Shown in pieces: positions 23,602 through 34,585 of a stretch of DNA of 64,000 nt; the stretch's first letter is position 1; each line of letters begins with the position of its first letter. Origin of the DNA: Granulicella sp. (GTDB taxonomy: Bacteria > Acidobacteriota > Terriglobia > Terriglobales > Acidobacteriaceae). A program made the position numbers and the translations under genes. The notes beneath the pieces are model-generated. The model searched no databases and was not told the DNA's origin. It saw only the letters and a list, made by a program, of their open reading frames with translations. The stretch is taken from positions 62,001 through 126,000 of the forward strand of contig JANXYX010000036.1 in the NCBI GenBank assembly GCA_025408425.1, in the 5' to 3' direction.

Positions 23602-26600
23602 TTATTCCGTGGTCTTGGCCTCGTGTACATGCTCTTCGCGCATCACCCGCACGGGTCCAAGCAGACCGGAGGGCAATAGCGGCGACGTCGCCTTGTACGG
23701 ATTACGCACCGTGAACGTGTACTGCTTTGCGTTTGGCTGCTGATCCCCGATTAGACGGTTCACCCACAGATTCACGACCCGCACCTGCAGCACATTATCG
23801 CCGGCGTGAAGAGCGTCCGTCGCATCGATGCGATACGGCGACTTCCATGCAATTCCAAGCGGCTTGCCATTCACTGTCACCTCTGCCAGGTTCGCCACAG
23901 TCCCGAGGTCAATCCAAAGCCGATCCCCAGTCTTGAAAGACGACGCTGGCACATTGATGTGCTTTGTATAAGTACCGTGACCTGAGAAGTATCGAATGCC
24001 AGCGTCCTCACTCTCACTCCAGGACTTGAGCTGGTCCAGCTTTACAGCAGCTGGGGCGCCCTTCCCTTCCTCAAAGCTGACGTCCCACGCTCCGTCCAGT
24101 GTGGCAACAGCAGTCTCGTGCACTGCCGGAAGCGTGCGCGAAGCTTTCTGAGTGGCATGGCGAAAGACCACGAATACCGTGCCATACGGCTCCAGCATCA
24201 GCGGCACTGTCGTCCGGCCATCCGAAATAGAGTAAGACGCGGGTTCCATCTTGCCGGTGTCAGCATGCCAGAGTTCAGCAGCCTTGCCGGTGACCAGGAA
24301 ACTCGCATTGATGGCCTCGGACTTATCGCTACGGTTGTCAATGTAGTAGAGATCCGCCGTTGCGGTCCGACGATGAACAAACAACACATCGCTCTCGGCT
24401 CTAGGCTTCGCGTACATAAAATCAGGCGCGACCTTTGCCTGCTGCAGCCCCTCGGCAACGCTCTCCTGTTGCAGGATGCGTCCCTTCCCTACGCTCCGGT
24501 TCTCCGCCGTACTGCCCCAAAGCTCCTCGGCGATGGAGTGGAACTCCGCCTTGTTATCCGCCAGACTCGGCGAATCTAAAGGACGCTTCCCGATCACAGT
24601 CGCGCCATCATGGACCAGGGACTGCAGCCTGCGCAGCACCGGAAGGGACATGTGCGCGCTATAGGGATCGAGCACCAGCACTCGATAACGCATGCCACTC
24701 TCGGTCACCAGCGCACCGTCTTTTACTGATAGCTTGTGCTCCAGAGCATCCGCATTCACGAAGTCGAAGTTGTAGCCAGCAGGCACGTCAGGAGACTTGC
24801 TCCCAAAGATGGCCGTCACATTGCTGTCTTCTCCATAGAAGTAAGCGATGTCTGCAATGAACTTTCCCTGCTGCAGCAGATAAGAGCTGCGAGCCAGATA
24901 GGTAAGCCAAGGCTGCGCCTGCTCCGCCCAGGTTTCATTCCGATTGAACCATTGGCCGAAAGGCCCAAGCGCAAGGCCCGGAGCCTTGTTGATAAGTGGT
25001 TGATGCACCGACGTGTGGATGACAAAGCGGTTAAGTCCCATCGCCAACTCTTTGTCCGCAGTTGGCTTCAAGGTATTCGGCGACCAGGCCCAGGGATTAC
25101 TTGCCGCCGTCATCGATTCAGCAGCCACCAGGTTTTGCCCCCAGATATGTGCGACAGAAGCCGACTCGCGAATATCCGCGTTATAGCCGTACTGTTCCGT
25201 ATTCACTCCGGGCCGCTGCGTCCACATTGCTGCCATGGGCACATCGTCGTAACGTTTCATCTCCATGCCGTCGCCGATCGTGGCCCGTCCGCTCTCGTGT
25301 GATTCGCCATACTGGCCCATCCCACGCGCATGAAGCTCCGCCGAAAGAGTGCCGTAGTGGTTCTCCGCGAGTAGCTCCGCAAGAGTTCTGCGGAAGTCCC
25401 AAAGGAAGCGATCGCTATCGGCAGAACTGCCTATCACGCGCCCTGTCAGCACTGGCATCCACGGCTTCGGGTCGTACCCGCGACGCTGGACAAACTCCGC
25501 AATCATATCGTCGGTCCAGTTCTCTGTTCCGGCCTCCCAACTATCGTTGATGACATACTGCAAGCCGCGTTTGCCCATCATGCCGCCGGTCGCGTCCTTG
25601 TATTTATCCAGATATTCGTCGAAGTAGGCCTTCACATAACCGCGGTTCAGCTTATCCACTTCGGGGCCCGTGGCCTCAGGCGAGGCCGGATGATTCGTGA
25701 TGCCAGTCAGCGAGTACCCCATCCGCAGAACAGTCCAGCGGCCCGCCGGTGGAGTCCAGTCCAGCGTACCGTCCTTCTGCATCTTTCCCGAGAGGTCAAT
25801 CACGTCCGCCACTGGAATCGCGGACCCTGCGGAAGTCTCCGGTGTAGCCACGCCGTAGTTATCCAGCAGCGTGGCAAAAGCTGCTTTCTCCTCAAAACGG
25901 TTCACGCGAGCTCCGGCATGCAAGTCCAGTTCCGCAATACGGTGCATCGCAGGACCCGACGGAGGCCGCCCTCCAAAATCACTCAAGTCGATGTCACCCT
26001 GCATAGATTTTGCCGGGGCTTCATCCAGAAAGCTCAGCCGGAAAAACCGTGCGCTCACTGGCTGAAAGGACATCGTATGCTGCACGGCGCCCGCCGTGGG
26101 TAGCCGAACAACTTCCTCAAACGTCACGCCATCATTGCTCTTCTCAAACACTGGTCCTTTGCCGGTCTCACCTCGAAACTGCGCCATCGGATCGCCCGGC
26201 CCACCCATCGCGAGAGTCACCGCCTGAATCGCCTGCGGTTTCGCAAACTCAAACTGAACCCAGCTCTTCTGCCCAGGGGTCGCAGCAGGAAACACCACGG
26301 AATGATTCAAGTCGCCGTCCCACAGCAACGATGCGTTGATCTCGCTACCCGCACTCGTCGTTACCGTCGGCTTCAGCTGTGCCATCGTCAGATCGTCTGC
26401 GGGCTCGCGGAACGCAACAACCGCGCTATCCGCTCCAAAGTCTGCTGCAGGCGCAGGAGAATCGGCTCCGCCCATCGCACCCATCAGATCACCCTGCGCC
26501 AGATTGCCAAACGGCCCCGTCTGCGTTGGAGGCGGAGCCAGCACGCCGTGAAATGGCTGGCCTCCTTCCACCGTTGTCTCGCTCCAGACCAGCTTCTTCA

Positions 26601-27024
26601 TCGCCTGGTTCGGCTTCACCCACGGGCCGCCGCTCTCACTCCAGCCCGGCGATCCGGCAATTGCCATCTCCAGGCCAAGCGAGTCTGCCTTGTGGGTAGT
26701 AAACAAGAATGCATCCTTCCACTCAGGCGTCATGTACACAAGGCGTTTTTCCACCACCTTGGGAGTGCCTAACGCAGCATCAAAGTTCTGGAAGCCACCG
26801 ATCCCCACCCGCTTCATCCACTCCAGATCAAGCGCAATTCCCTCTTTCGTGATGTTGCCATTCATCCAGTGCCACCAGACACGTGGGCGAGCACTCGCTG
26901 GTGGAGATTGAAAACCTTGTTGTAGATCGGTGGATACCTGCTGTGCAGGGATGACCTGACCGCATGCGAATACGGCCAGCACAGCATACTTGCCAAATCT
27001 ACGAGGCTGAAAATATGACTTCAT
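23602..27024 (-). CDS. GH106 alpha-L-rhamnosidase (copy A)
   Basis: Secreted glycoside hydrolase of 1140 aa that should release terminal alpha-L-rhamnose from plant polysaccharides such as rhamnogalacturonan. CTGGAGA lies just before the ATG. Signal peptide: FGKYAVLAVFACGQVIPAQQ. Family landmarks are SARPRVWWHWMNGNITKEGI, WMKRVGIGGFQNFDAALGTP, GSPGWSESGGPWVKPNQAMK, DSWEAGTENWTDDMIAEFVQ, YGESHESGRATIGDGMEMK and FNRNETWAEQAQPWLTYLAR. A galactose-binding-like C-terminal region follows (WIDLGTVANLAEVTVNGKPL). Length is normal for the family. It follows a broken GH78 gene by 24 nt on the same strand and has a close paralogue on the opposite strand at 30777. Confidence 0.93.
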   Translation of the reverse strand: MKSYFQPRRFGKYAVLAVFACGQVIPAQQVSTDLQQGFQSPPASARPRVWWHWMNGNITKEGIALDLEWMKRVGIGGFQNFDAALGTPKVVEKRLVYMTPEWKDAFLFTTHKADSLGLEMAIAGSPGWSESGGPWVKPNQAMKKLVWSETTVEGGQPFHGVLAPPPTQTGPFGNLAQGDLMGAMGGADSPAPAADFGADSAVVAFREPADDLTMAQLKPTVTTSAGSEINASLLWDGDLNHSVVFPAATPGQKSWVQFEFAKPQAIQAVTLAMGGPGDPMAQFRGETGKGPVFEKSNDGVTFEEVVRLPTAGAVQHTMSFQPVSARFFRLSFLDEAPAKSMQGDIDLSDFGGRPPSGPAMHRIAELDLHAGARVNRFEEKAAFATLLDNYGVATPETSAGSAIPVADVIDLSGKMQKDGTLDWTPPAGRWTVLRMGYSLTGITNHPASPEATGPEVDKLNRGYVKAYFDEYLDKYKDATGGMMGKRGLQYVINDSWEAGTENWTDDMIAEFVQRRGYDPKPWMPVLTGRVIGSSADSDRFLWDFRRTLAELLAENHYGTLSAELHARGMGQYGESHESGRATIGDGMEMKRYDDVPMAAMWTQRPGVNTEQYGYNADIRESASVAHIWGQNLVAAESMTAASNPWAWSPNTLKPTADKELAMGLNRFVIHTSVHQPLINKAPGLALGPFGQWFNRNETWAEQAQPWLTYLARSSYLLQQGKFIADIAYFYGEDSNVTAIFGSKSPDVPAGYNFDFVNADALEHKLSVKDGALVTESGMRYRVLVLDPYSAHMSLPVLRRLQSLVHDGATVIGKRPLDSPSLADNKAEFHSIAEELWGSTAENRSVGKGRILQQESVAEGLQQAKVAPDFMYAKPRAESDVLFVHRRTATADLYYIDNRSDKSEAINASFLVTGKAAELWHADTGKMEPASYSISDGRTTVPLMLEPYGTVFVVFRHATQKASRTLPAVHETAVATLDGAWDVSFEEGKGAPAAVKLDQLKSWSESEDAGIRYFSGHGTYTKHINVPASSFKTGDRLWIDLGTVANLAEVTVNGKPLGIAWKSPYRIDATDALHAGDNVLQVRVVNLWVNRLIGDQQPNAKQYTFTVRNPYKATSPLLPSGLLGPVRVMREEHVHEAKTTE

Positions 27025-27048
27025 GAATTCTCCAGTTGTGCTTTCTGT

Positions 27049-30000
27049 TTATCGTGCTGCCGACGCAATTTGTGGTGATGGCTTCAGATGAGCAGTAAAG
27101 GTGTAGCTTCCTGCCGAAAGTGCAAACTCTCCGGCGGCCGCGCCTGCATGCACCTTGGAGCTCTGCTCCAGAGCTACTCCGTCCAGCATGAACGATGAGG
27201 CATTGGTAGCTACCGTCGAGAGCACCGCAGTCGAGTTGGGCGGAACCGTCACCTTCCATGTAACGCTGTCTCCCTCCACGGTCCAACCGGAATGGATCGT
27301 GCCGTACGAGGAGTCGTAGTCAAAATTAAGGTGTCCAATTCGCGCATCGAAGTTCGGGTGCAAATAGACCGTATGAAAGCCTGCGTCGTTCGATACCGTA
27401 TCAACGCCGGCGGCATAGCGGTACATCCACTCGGCAACTGCACCGTAAGCATAGTGATTGTAAGAATTCATACTCGGATCACTCCGCATCGTGTCGCCGT
27501 TCCAACGCTCCCACGTAGTGGTAGCTCCATGCTCGATCAGATATCCCCACGAGGGATAGTCCCTGTTCAGCAACACACGGTAAGCCACATCGCTGTACCC
27601 CGTATCCGAGAGCACCTCAAGAAGGTAAGGCGTCCCAAGAAACCCAGTGCCTAACAACCAATTGTTTGCCTTGATCTTCTCCACAAGTTTTCCCGCAGCA
27701 GCGTGGCGCAGTTCGTCTGGCACCAGGTTCATATACAGCGCCAATACATAGCCTGTCTGCGTCTCGACAGCACGGTCCTTGCTCAATTCCTCATCGGTTG
27801 GATGGATAGTCGGCGGCGGGATACTCGGATAGCGATCGACTGTTCCTACAAATCCATCCGACCGAACGTATGCCTTCTGGAACGCACTCTTGATCTTTCC
27901 AAAGAGTTCAGCGTAACGATCAGCATCCGCGGTACGACCCGTTGCCTTAGCCATCTGCTGCATCAGCGATACGTCGTACGCCCAATAAGCCGTCGCGAGC
28001 AGGTCTTCTGGAGTCGTGATAGTCGGCGTCAGCCAATCCCCGAAGGCCGCACCAAACCCGTTTCGCCATAGATAATCAGGGTTCTTCCCTAGAATCTCAG
28101 CAAGATAGCGCTCCATGCCGTCCCAGTTCTCGTCGATGATGCGTGTGCTGCCGGACTGCACCCATCCCGTCCATGGCACGATCACCCCGGCATCACTCCA
28201 GGCTGCACCGAAGCCCGGATTGGGCTGATCGGTCCCTGGTGCGAAGATTCCGTACATCGCCGTACCCACCTGCGTACCGCGAAGATCGGCGGCATACTTC
28301 TGGCTGAACGTCGTCAGGTCCATGTTGTAAGTTGCGGTACGCCAAAAGACCTGCGCGTCGGCACTCCAGCCAAGTCGCTCATCACGCTGCGGGCAGTCCG
28401 TTGGGAGACCCACGAAGTTCGAGCGCTGCCCCCAAATGACGTTGCTCCAAAGCCGATTGACCATTGGATCACCGCTGCTGAATCGCGCCGTAAACGGTGC
28501 GTCGGTGTGCAGTACAACTGCCTTCATGGTCTCCAGCGTTGGCCTACTCTTCAAACCGGATATCTCGGCGTATCGAAAACCGTGAAAGGTAAACTGCGGC
28601 TGATACTCTTCCACTCCTCCATTCACCTTGCTGCCCGCAAGAATGAAATGATCGGTGGCCTTTGCGGTGCGCAGATTCTCCACATACATCGTTCCATCCT
28701 CGTTCAGGACCTCCGCAAAGCGCAGCTTGATATCGTCGCCTCGATCGCCATGTACTCGTATCCGTGGCACAGCGGTCATATTCTGACCGAAGTCGAATAC
28801 ATACACCCCTGGAGCAGGATTGGTGATCGCCTTTGCCGTCATCACCTGGTGCTCGCGGATTGGCTGGAAGTACTGAGCAATAATGTGCGGCTCCTTCGGA
28901 GTCACCACCATCGCTGGCTTCCATGCCGCATCGGTGAAGCTTGCCGTATCCCATCCCGCGATGGCCTTGCGCGCATCCACGGTCTCGCCGTCATAGATCT
29001 CCGCCTGCAGGATTGGCGAATTCTCCGCCTTCCACGAAGCATCGGTGGCAATCCAATCTACGCTGCCGTCCGCGTGCTCCAATCGCAACTGCGCCTTCAA
29101 TGCAGGTTGGGTGGTGCCGTAATTGTTGCCTTGCCGGAACCACATCAGCGGCGTGCTGTACCAACCCGGTGCGAGATAGGCAGCAATCGCGTTGTCGCCA
29201 CGTTGAATTAAGTGCGTCACGTCATACACCTGATACGGAACGTGCTCACGAAAGTCCATCCAGCCCGGAGCAAGAACCTGGTCGCCTACCACCTTGCCGT
29301 TGATATGAAACTTGTAGGCACCCAGAGCAGTCGCATACAGACGCGCGGACGTAACGGCCTTGGGATCCTGGAACTTGTGGCGGAGCGAAGCGACCGGTCC
29401 TGTGGGCCATGGTATTCCGGTATCAGTACCTCCAAAACTATCCGTGCTGGGCTTGAAAGGCTCTGCCTGCTTCCACGAAGCATCCTGAAAGCCCGTCCTC
29501 CCACCATCCGTCAGGAGCATCCAGTTCTGCCTTCCAATCCTTCGAAGCGCTGGATAGCATCTTCGTCGACCCGTCCGCGAACACAATATACAGGCACATA
29601 CTCATAGGAGAACGAGTGGGAGCCGACGGCTCTCGCGGAATCAAATAAGTAGTCACTCCGATCGCCAGCAGATTGCTGCCTGCATGAACGGAAGACGTCA
29701 CGTCCTCACGCAAATAGGTCCCCCACGGATTCTGCTTCCACGGCGTGAGAGGAAGCGCCGTCATCACCTGCTTCCCGTTTACCCACGCGGCCGCGGTGTC
29801 CTTGCCAGTGGTGTAGAGAACTACGCGCTTCACCGGTTGATCAAGTGAAAACTGCAGCCTGAAATCATGATGTGTGTCTGCGGGAGCAGATGGCTTGGCT
29901 GCCGCATTGGTAATCCAGACCGCGCCGGACTCACGAATGCCGTGCATCTCGGGATCTTCGTATCCAATCCATTGGGCCGTCCAGTTTGACTGCGACATCA

Positions 30001-30442
30001 GGCCGGTCTCCCACCAACTCACATCACTCGCCGGATAGGGCTTGCCATCCTTGTCCCACACCTGCACCCGCCAGTAGTAGCGCTTCTCAGCGCTCAGCGT
30101 TGGACCGTCGTACGGCACGTCGATCGACTTGTCAGACTCGATACGACCGCTGTCCCATACATCACCCTTTAGATTCGTCGCCAGCGGAGACTTACTGAAG
30201 ACCTTGATCTCATAGGCTGTCTGCTTTGCGCCCAGACTGCCGTCCTGCAGACGCCACGAGAGCAGAGGCTTCGGAGTATCAATCCCCAGCGGATTCACCA
30301 GCGATTCGCAACGGAGTCCCACAGGCTTCGTCGAAAGAGTTTTGGCAATCTGCCCGCCTGCAAATGCTGCGATGACAGGTGAGAACAATAGTCCGAGGCA
30401 AAGGTGCGATATCTTCAGGCGTGCGATGCGGGAACGTGTCAT
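27049..30442 (-). pseudogene. GH78 alpha-L-rhamnosidase, frameshifted
   Basis: Two overlapping frames encode one secreted GH78 enzyme of about 1110 aa. The 5' part starts at ATG 30442 (AGGAG 5-6 nt upstream, signal peptide ISHLCLGLLFSPVIAAFAGG). It covers the first Fn3-like and beta-sandwich domains (LRCESLVNPLGIDTPKPLLS, DVSWWETGLMSQSNWTAQWI) and runs to KDWKAELDAPDGWWEDG. The other frame then continues with FQDASWKQAEPFKPSTDSFG. A single-base change near 29490-29500 would join them. The downstream frame holds the catalytic barrel with DCPQRDERLGWSADAQVFWR (general acid region) and GATTTWERWNGDTM (general base region). All catalytic parts are intact, so it is either a young pseudogene or a sequencing error. 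Role: hydrolysis of alpha-L-rhamnosides, with the GH106 gene 24 nt downstream. Confidence 0.88.
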
Positions 30443-30776
30443 ACAACTCCTGGCTGATTTATTTCCGGTGAAATTGGCTTTGCGCGCTAACAAACATACA
30501 TCAACAGAACTTAGAGTGAATAGGTCATTTCAAGCCATCCGGGTGATGACCTTAAAAGAATCCTGCACCTATATAGAGAGGGACTTAGTACGCCGCCGAG
30601 AATACCACCGCCAGACCATGAAATTCAAATGAGAAATTATTTTCCAATCGTATTGAGCGAGTGCTATTATTCGTGGCGCCGCGGCCAGGACTCATTTAAT
30701 GCCTCCAATCGTCCGGCACAAAATCCACATCTGTCCATGCGAGAGCAAAAAGAAAATGAGTAAAAAAGGCGGTCCT
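30443..30776. other. Divergent promoter region of the rhamnosidase locus
   Basis: About 330 bases between the minus-strand GH78/GH106 operon and the plus-strand GH106 gene, so promoters for both are expected here. The part around 30610-30680 is AT-rich (AAATTATTTTCCAATCG). No operator palindrome or clear -35/-10 pair was recognised. Confidence 0.4.
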
Positions 30777-33700
30777 ATGAACCCTCGATCCAAGAAGCTG
30801 ATCTCCGCCAGTATGGCGATGGTACTCGGCGTGAGCAGCGCCACAGCGCAGAACAACCCGGATTCCCTGAAAAAGGGATTCGAGAATCCCCCAGAGGCAG
30901 CGCGCCCAAGGGTGTGGTGGCACTGGATGAACGGCAACATCTCCAAGGAAGGCATTAAGCTGGATCTGGAGTGGATGCATAGGGTCGGTTTGGGTGGATT
31001 TCAAAACTTTGACGCAGCCCTCGCGACGCCTCAGGTGGTGGACAAGCGGCTGGCGTACATGACCCCTGAATGGAAGGATGCGTTCAAGTACGCGACCACC
31101 CTGGCCGACCAACTAGGTCTGGAAGAAGCGATTGCCGGCTCACCAGGCTGGAGCGAGACGGGCGGACCATGGGTCCCGGCATCGCAGGGAATGAAAAAAT
31201 ATGTGTGGAGCGAGACCCTCGTCGAAGGCGGCAAGCCATTCACGGGAACTCTGGCTCATCCGCCCTCGAACACTGGCGCATTTCAGAATCTGAGCATTCG
31301 CGATCTCCTCGCCGCGCCTGAGGGCTCTGCTCCCATTCCACAGTTCTATGCCGATGCGGCAGTCATTGCCTATCGCAAGGCTGCAACGGATGTGTCCGGC
31401 GAAGCGTTGCACCCGAAGATCACGTCGAGCGCTGGTGCCCCTGACCCGCAGATCCTCAGCGACGGGGATTTGGAGAAGACAACCAGGCTGCCAATCCCGC
31501 CAGCTGGTCAAAGTGCCTGGATCCAGTACGAATTCGCTGAGCCCCAGACCTTGCGCGCTGTCACGATCGTCACCAAGGAATTCGGTGAGATCGCAGCAAT
31601 GGTCGCCGGCTTGGCAAGCCCGGAGAAATCCCTTGAGGCAAGTGACGACGGGCAAACCTTCCGCTTCGTCACAAAACTGCCCGACGGCGGAGCCCCTGAA
31701 CATACCGTCTCTTTCCTGCCGGTGAGTGCGAAGTTCTTCCGCGTCGTCTTCAAGCGGAGCCCCCCGCCCCCGATACCAGCCTGGGCTAGCGGCATTGACC
31801 CCGAGTCCTTTGGGCTAAAGATGGGAGCGCCTCCAACCGACTATGAAATTGCAGAATTGACGCTACACCAGGGAACGCGAGTTAACCGGTTTGAAGAGAA
31901 GGCCGCCTTCACCCCGCAGCCAGACCTTTATGCTTTTGCAACTCCGCAGGTTGCTCCAACCGAGGCCGTTGCAAAGTCTGATGTCATTGACCTGACGTCG
32001 AAGATGCACGCTGATGGAACCCTCGACTGGACACCACCAGCTGGCAATTGGGTTGTTCTAAGATTCGGATACTCGCTACTGGGAATCACGAACCATCCGG
32101 CAACCGCAGAGGCTACCGGGCTCGAAGTAGACAAGCTGAACGGCCACTTCGTGAAGAACTATATGGATGCCTATCTGGATAGTTACAAGAATACGGTAGG
32201 CGCCGACTACATGGGCAAGCGCGGTATCCGATTCGTGATCACCGATAGCTGGGAGGCCGGATCACAGAACTGGACAGACAATATGATCGCCGAGTTCACC
32301 AAACGGCGTGGCTACGATCCGAGGCCCTGGATGCCAGTGCTCACCGGACAGGTGGTCGAGAGCGCCAAGGCCAGCGACCAGTTCCTGTGGGACTTCCGTA
32401 AGACCATTGGCGATCTAATCGCCGACGAGCATTACGGACAAGTAGAGGCCTCCCTCAAAGAGCGGGGCATCGGTCACTATGGCGAATCACATGAGAGCGG
32501 ACGTGCCTTTGTTGCAGATGGCATGGAAGTAAAGAAGCTCAATGAAATTCCGATGAGCGCAATGTGGACCCAGGTCCCCGGGCTCAACGCAGAGCAATTC
32601 GGGTACAACGCGGATGATCGCGAATCGGCATCGGTGGCCCATATCTACGGCCAGAATATCGCTGCCGCCGAATCAATGACGGCTGCCGCGGCGCCTTGGG
32701 GATGGGCTCCGGCAACGCTCAAGCCAACAGCGGATCAGGAACTGCTCAGCGGAATCAACCGCTTTGTCATTCACGAGTCAGCGCACCAGCCCTTGGTGGG
32801 CAAAGCGCCTGGACTGACGCTTGGACCCTTCGGACAGTGGTTTAACCGAAACGAAACATGGGCGGAACAAGCTGGTCCCTGGATCAACTACCTTGCCCGC
32901 AGCAGCTATTTGCTGCAGCAGGGTCACTTCGGCGCAGACCTGATCTACTTCTACGGTGAAGACTCCAACCTTACCGCAATCTTTGCGGACAAGGCACCCA
33001 ACGTACCCGCAGGCTATGGCTTTGACTACATCAACGCCGACGGTCTGATCCATGCACTGACTGTCGCCAATGGCCGCATCTCGACCAAAAGCGGCATGAA
33101 CTACCGCGTTCTTGGGCTCGATCCGTACAGCCAGCATATGTCGTTGGCGGTACTGCGCGCTATTCATAAGCTGGTTCAGGATGGTGCAACCGTTGCAGGT
33201 CCGAAGCCGGTCGACGATCCCAGCCTGGCTGACGATCAGGCCGAGTTCCAAAAGCTGAACGACGAGTTGTTTGGCGATGGCACCGGGGTACACAAGGTAG
33301 GCAAAGGCACAGTGTACGCAGGCCAGGACCTGAAGGATGTGTTTAGCGCTCTGAAGGTGGAACCGGACTTCGACTACACCAAGCCGGAGACCGACGCTCG
33401 CATGCTCTTCGTCCATCGCAAACTCGCAGCTGGCGATCTCTATTTCGTCGATAACCGCAACGATCGTGACGAGACGATCGATGCAACCTTCCGGGTAACT
33501 GGTAGAGTGCCAGAGTTGTGGTACGCCGAGACGGGTAAGACACTCCCCGTGTCCTACAAGATCGAGAACGGCCACACAACGGTACCGTTGCACCTGGAGC
33601 CGTGGGGCACTGTGTTTGTGGTGTTCCGTAAGCCAACCACGGTTGCTTCCTATACGCTGCCCAAGCAGACGGAGACGCAGCTTGCGACGGCGAATGGCCC

Positions 33701-34175
33701 GTGGAAGGTGAGCTTCCAGCCGGATCGCGGAGCTCCCCAGTCAATCACTCTGGACGAGCTTTCATCTTGGAACAGCAACCCGGACGCAGGAGTGAAGTAC
33801 TTCTCAGGCACCGGCACCTACACCAGGACGATCGATGCTCCGGCAGACTGGTTCAAGAAAGGTGCACACATGTGGATCGACCTGGGCGATGTGAAGAACC
33901 TCGCAGAGGTCACCGTAAACGGCAAGCCACTTGGTCTTGTTTGGCATACGCCATTTCGTGTGGATGCAACCACCGCTCTCAAGCCAGGTGCAAACGAAAT
34001 ATCGATCAAGGTAACGAACGCTTGGGTCAACCGGCTCATCGGCGATCAGCAACCGGATGCGACGAAAAAATATACCTTCACAACCGTGAAGCCTTACAAA
34101 GCAAACTCACCGTTGCAGTCGTCAGGCCTTCTCGGACCGGTACGCGTTTACTCTGTTGCAGGAACCAGGGAGTAA
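30777..34175 (+). CDS. GH106 alpha-L-rhamnosidase (copy B)
   Basis: Secreted glycoside hydrolase of 1132 aa, paralogous to the gene at 23602. I start at ATG 30777, which gives MNPRSKKLISASMAMVLGVS and a signal cut near ATAQ; AAAGG lies 7 nt upstream. Earlier in-frame ATGs at 30699 and 30756 only add polar residues. Shared family text includes RPRVWWHWMNGNISKEGIKL, VGLGGFQNFDAALATPQVVD, GSPGWSETGGPWVPASQGMK, DSWEAGSQNWTDNMIAEFTK and FNRNETWAEQAGPWINYLAR. The C-terminal sugar-binding-like module is WIDLGDVKNLAEVTVNGKPL. The two copies differ in the middle (about 340-400), where copy B has an additional Pro-rich loop, which may mean different linkage preference. It is divergently transcribed from the GH78/GH106 operon. 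Confidence 0.93.
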   Translation: MNPRSKKLISASMAMVLGVSSATAQNNPDSLKKGFENPPEAARPRVWWHWMNGNISKEGIKLDLEWMHRVGLGGFQNFDAALATPQVVDKRLAYMTPEWKDAFKYATTLADQLGLEEAIAGSPGWSETGGPWVPASQGMKKYVWSETLVEGGKPFTGTLAHPPSNTGAFQNLSIRDLLAAPEGSAPIPQFYADAAVIAYRKAATDVSGEALHPKITSSAGAPDPQILSDGDLEKTTRLPIPPAGQSAWIQYEFAEPQTLRAVTIVTKEFGEIAAMVAGLASPEKSLEASDDGQTFRFVTKLPDGGAPEHTVSFLPVSAKFFRVVFKRSPPPPIPAWASGIDPESFGLKMGAPPTDYEIAELTLHQGTRVNRFEEKAAFTPQPDLYAFATPQVAPTEAVAKSDVIDLTSKMHADGTLDWTPPAGNWVVLRFGYSLLGITNHPATAEATGLEVDKLNGHFVKNYMDAYLDSYKNTVGADYMGKRGIRFVITDSWEAGSQNWTDNMIAEFTKRRGYDPRPWMPVLTGQVVESAKASDQFLWDFRKTIGDLIADEHYGQVEASLKERGIGHYGESHESGRAFVADGMEVKKLNEIPMSAMWTQVPGLNAEQFGYNADDRESASVAHIYGQNIAAAESMTAAAAPWGWAPATLKPTADQELLSGINRFVIHESAHQPLVGKAPGLTLGPFGQWFNRNETWAEQAGPWINYLARSSYLLQQGHFGADLIYFYGEDSNLTAIFADKAPNVPAGYGFDYINADGLIHALTVANGRISTKSGMNYRVLGLDPYSQHMSLAVLRAIHKLVQDGATVAGPKPVDDPSLADDQAEFQKLNDELFGDGTGVHKVGKGTVYAGQDLKDVFSALKVEPDFDYTKPETDARMLFVHRKLAAGDLYFVDNRNDRDETIDATFRVTGRVPELWYAETGKTLPVSYKIENGHTTVPLHLEPWGTVFVVFRKPTTVASYTLPKQTETQLATANGPWKVSFQPDRGAPQSITLDELSSWNSNPDAGVKYFSGTGTYTRTIDAPADWFKKGAHMWIDLGDVKNLAEVTVNGKPLGLVWHTPFRVDATTALKPGANEISIKVTNAWVNRLIGDQQPDATKKYTFTTVKPYKANSPLQSSGLLGPVRVYSVAGTRE

Positions 34176-34585
34176 TCAGTAGCAACCGGCAATTGGACGA
34201 ACAAGATTGTCCTTTGCAAACAGACGCACCACTCGAAAAGGGTGGTGCGTCTTCGGCTTAAGCGCCAGCAACCCTACGCAACGAGGGCTGGAGCTACAGC
34301 CTCTAGGTCGTCCCCGAGCCGCGCTTGCTCATCACGGGCGCGCATGCCCTCCTGTATTGGGTTTGAAGCGCTCCAGAGAGCGGTATCGCCACCGCTATTC
34401 CTCGCAAACATCCTGTGGCAGAATCCCCACGCCGTATCACAGGGCAAGACCTCAAGCATCATGCAGAGCCCTATGTATAACCGTGCGTAGCTGGATTGTC
34501 CTCCAGGAACGCCCTGCAGATTTAGCGGCGGAACGACCGCCCTCAGAGCCGCCAACCTGCCAGAGAGGAACAATCCTGCCACTGC
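34176..34585. other. Intergenic region between convergent genes
   Basis: The 410 bases between the GH106 stop and the TPR stop contain one strong hairpin (34222-34252). The remainder (34253-34585) shows no gene, repeat family or other signal that I recognise. Confidence 0.4.
34222..34252 (+). terminator. Hairpin terminator after GH106 copy B
   Basis: AGACGCACCAC and GTGGTGCGTCT form a perfect 11-base stem with a 9-base loop (TCGAAAAGG). It starts 47 bases after the GH106 stop. The T-run after it is short, so it may be weak or mainly RNA-stabilising. Confidence 0.65.

Noticed and set aside
32778-33593. A 271-codon minus-strand frame inside GH106 copy B
   Set aside because: Antisense to conserved GH106 coding sequence with no recognisable domain.
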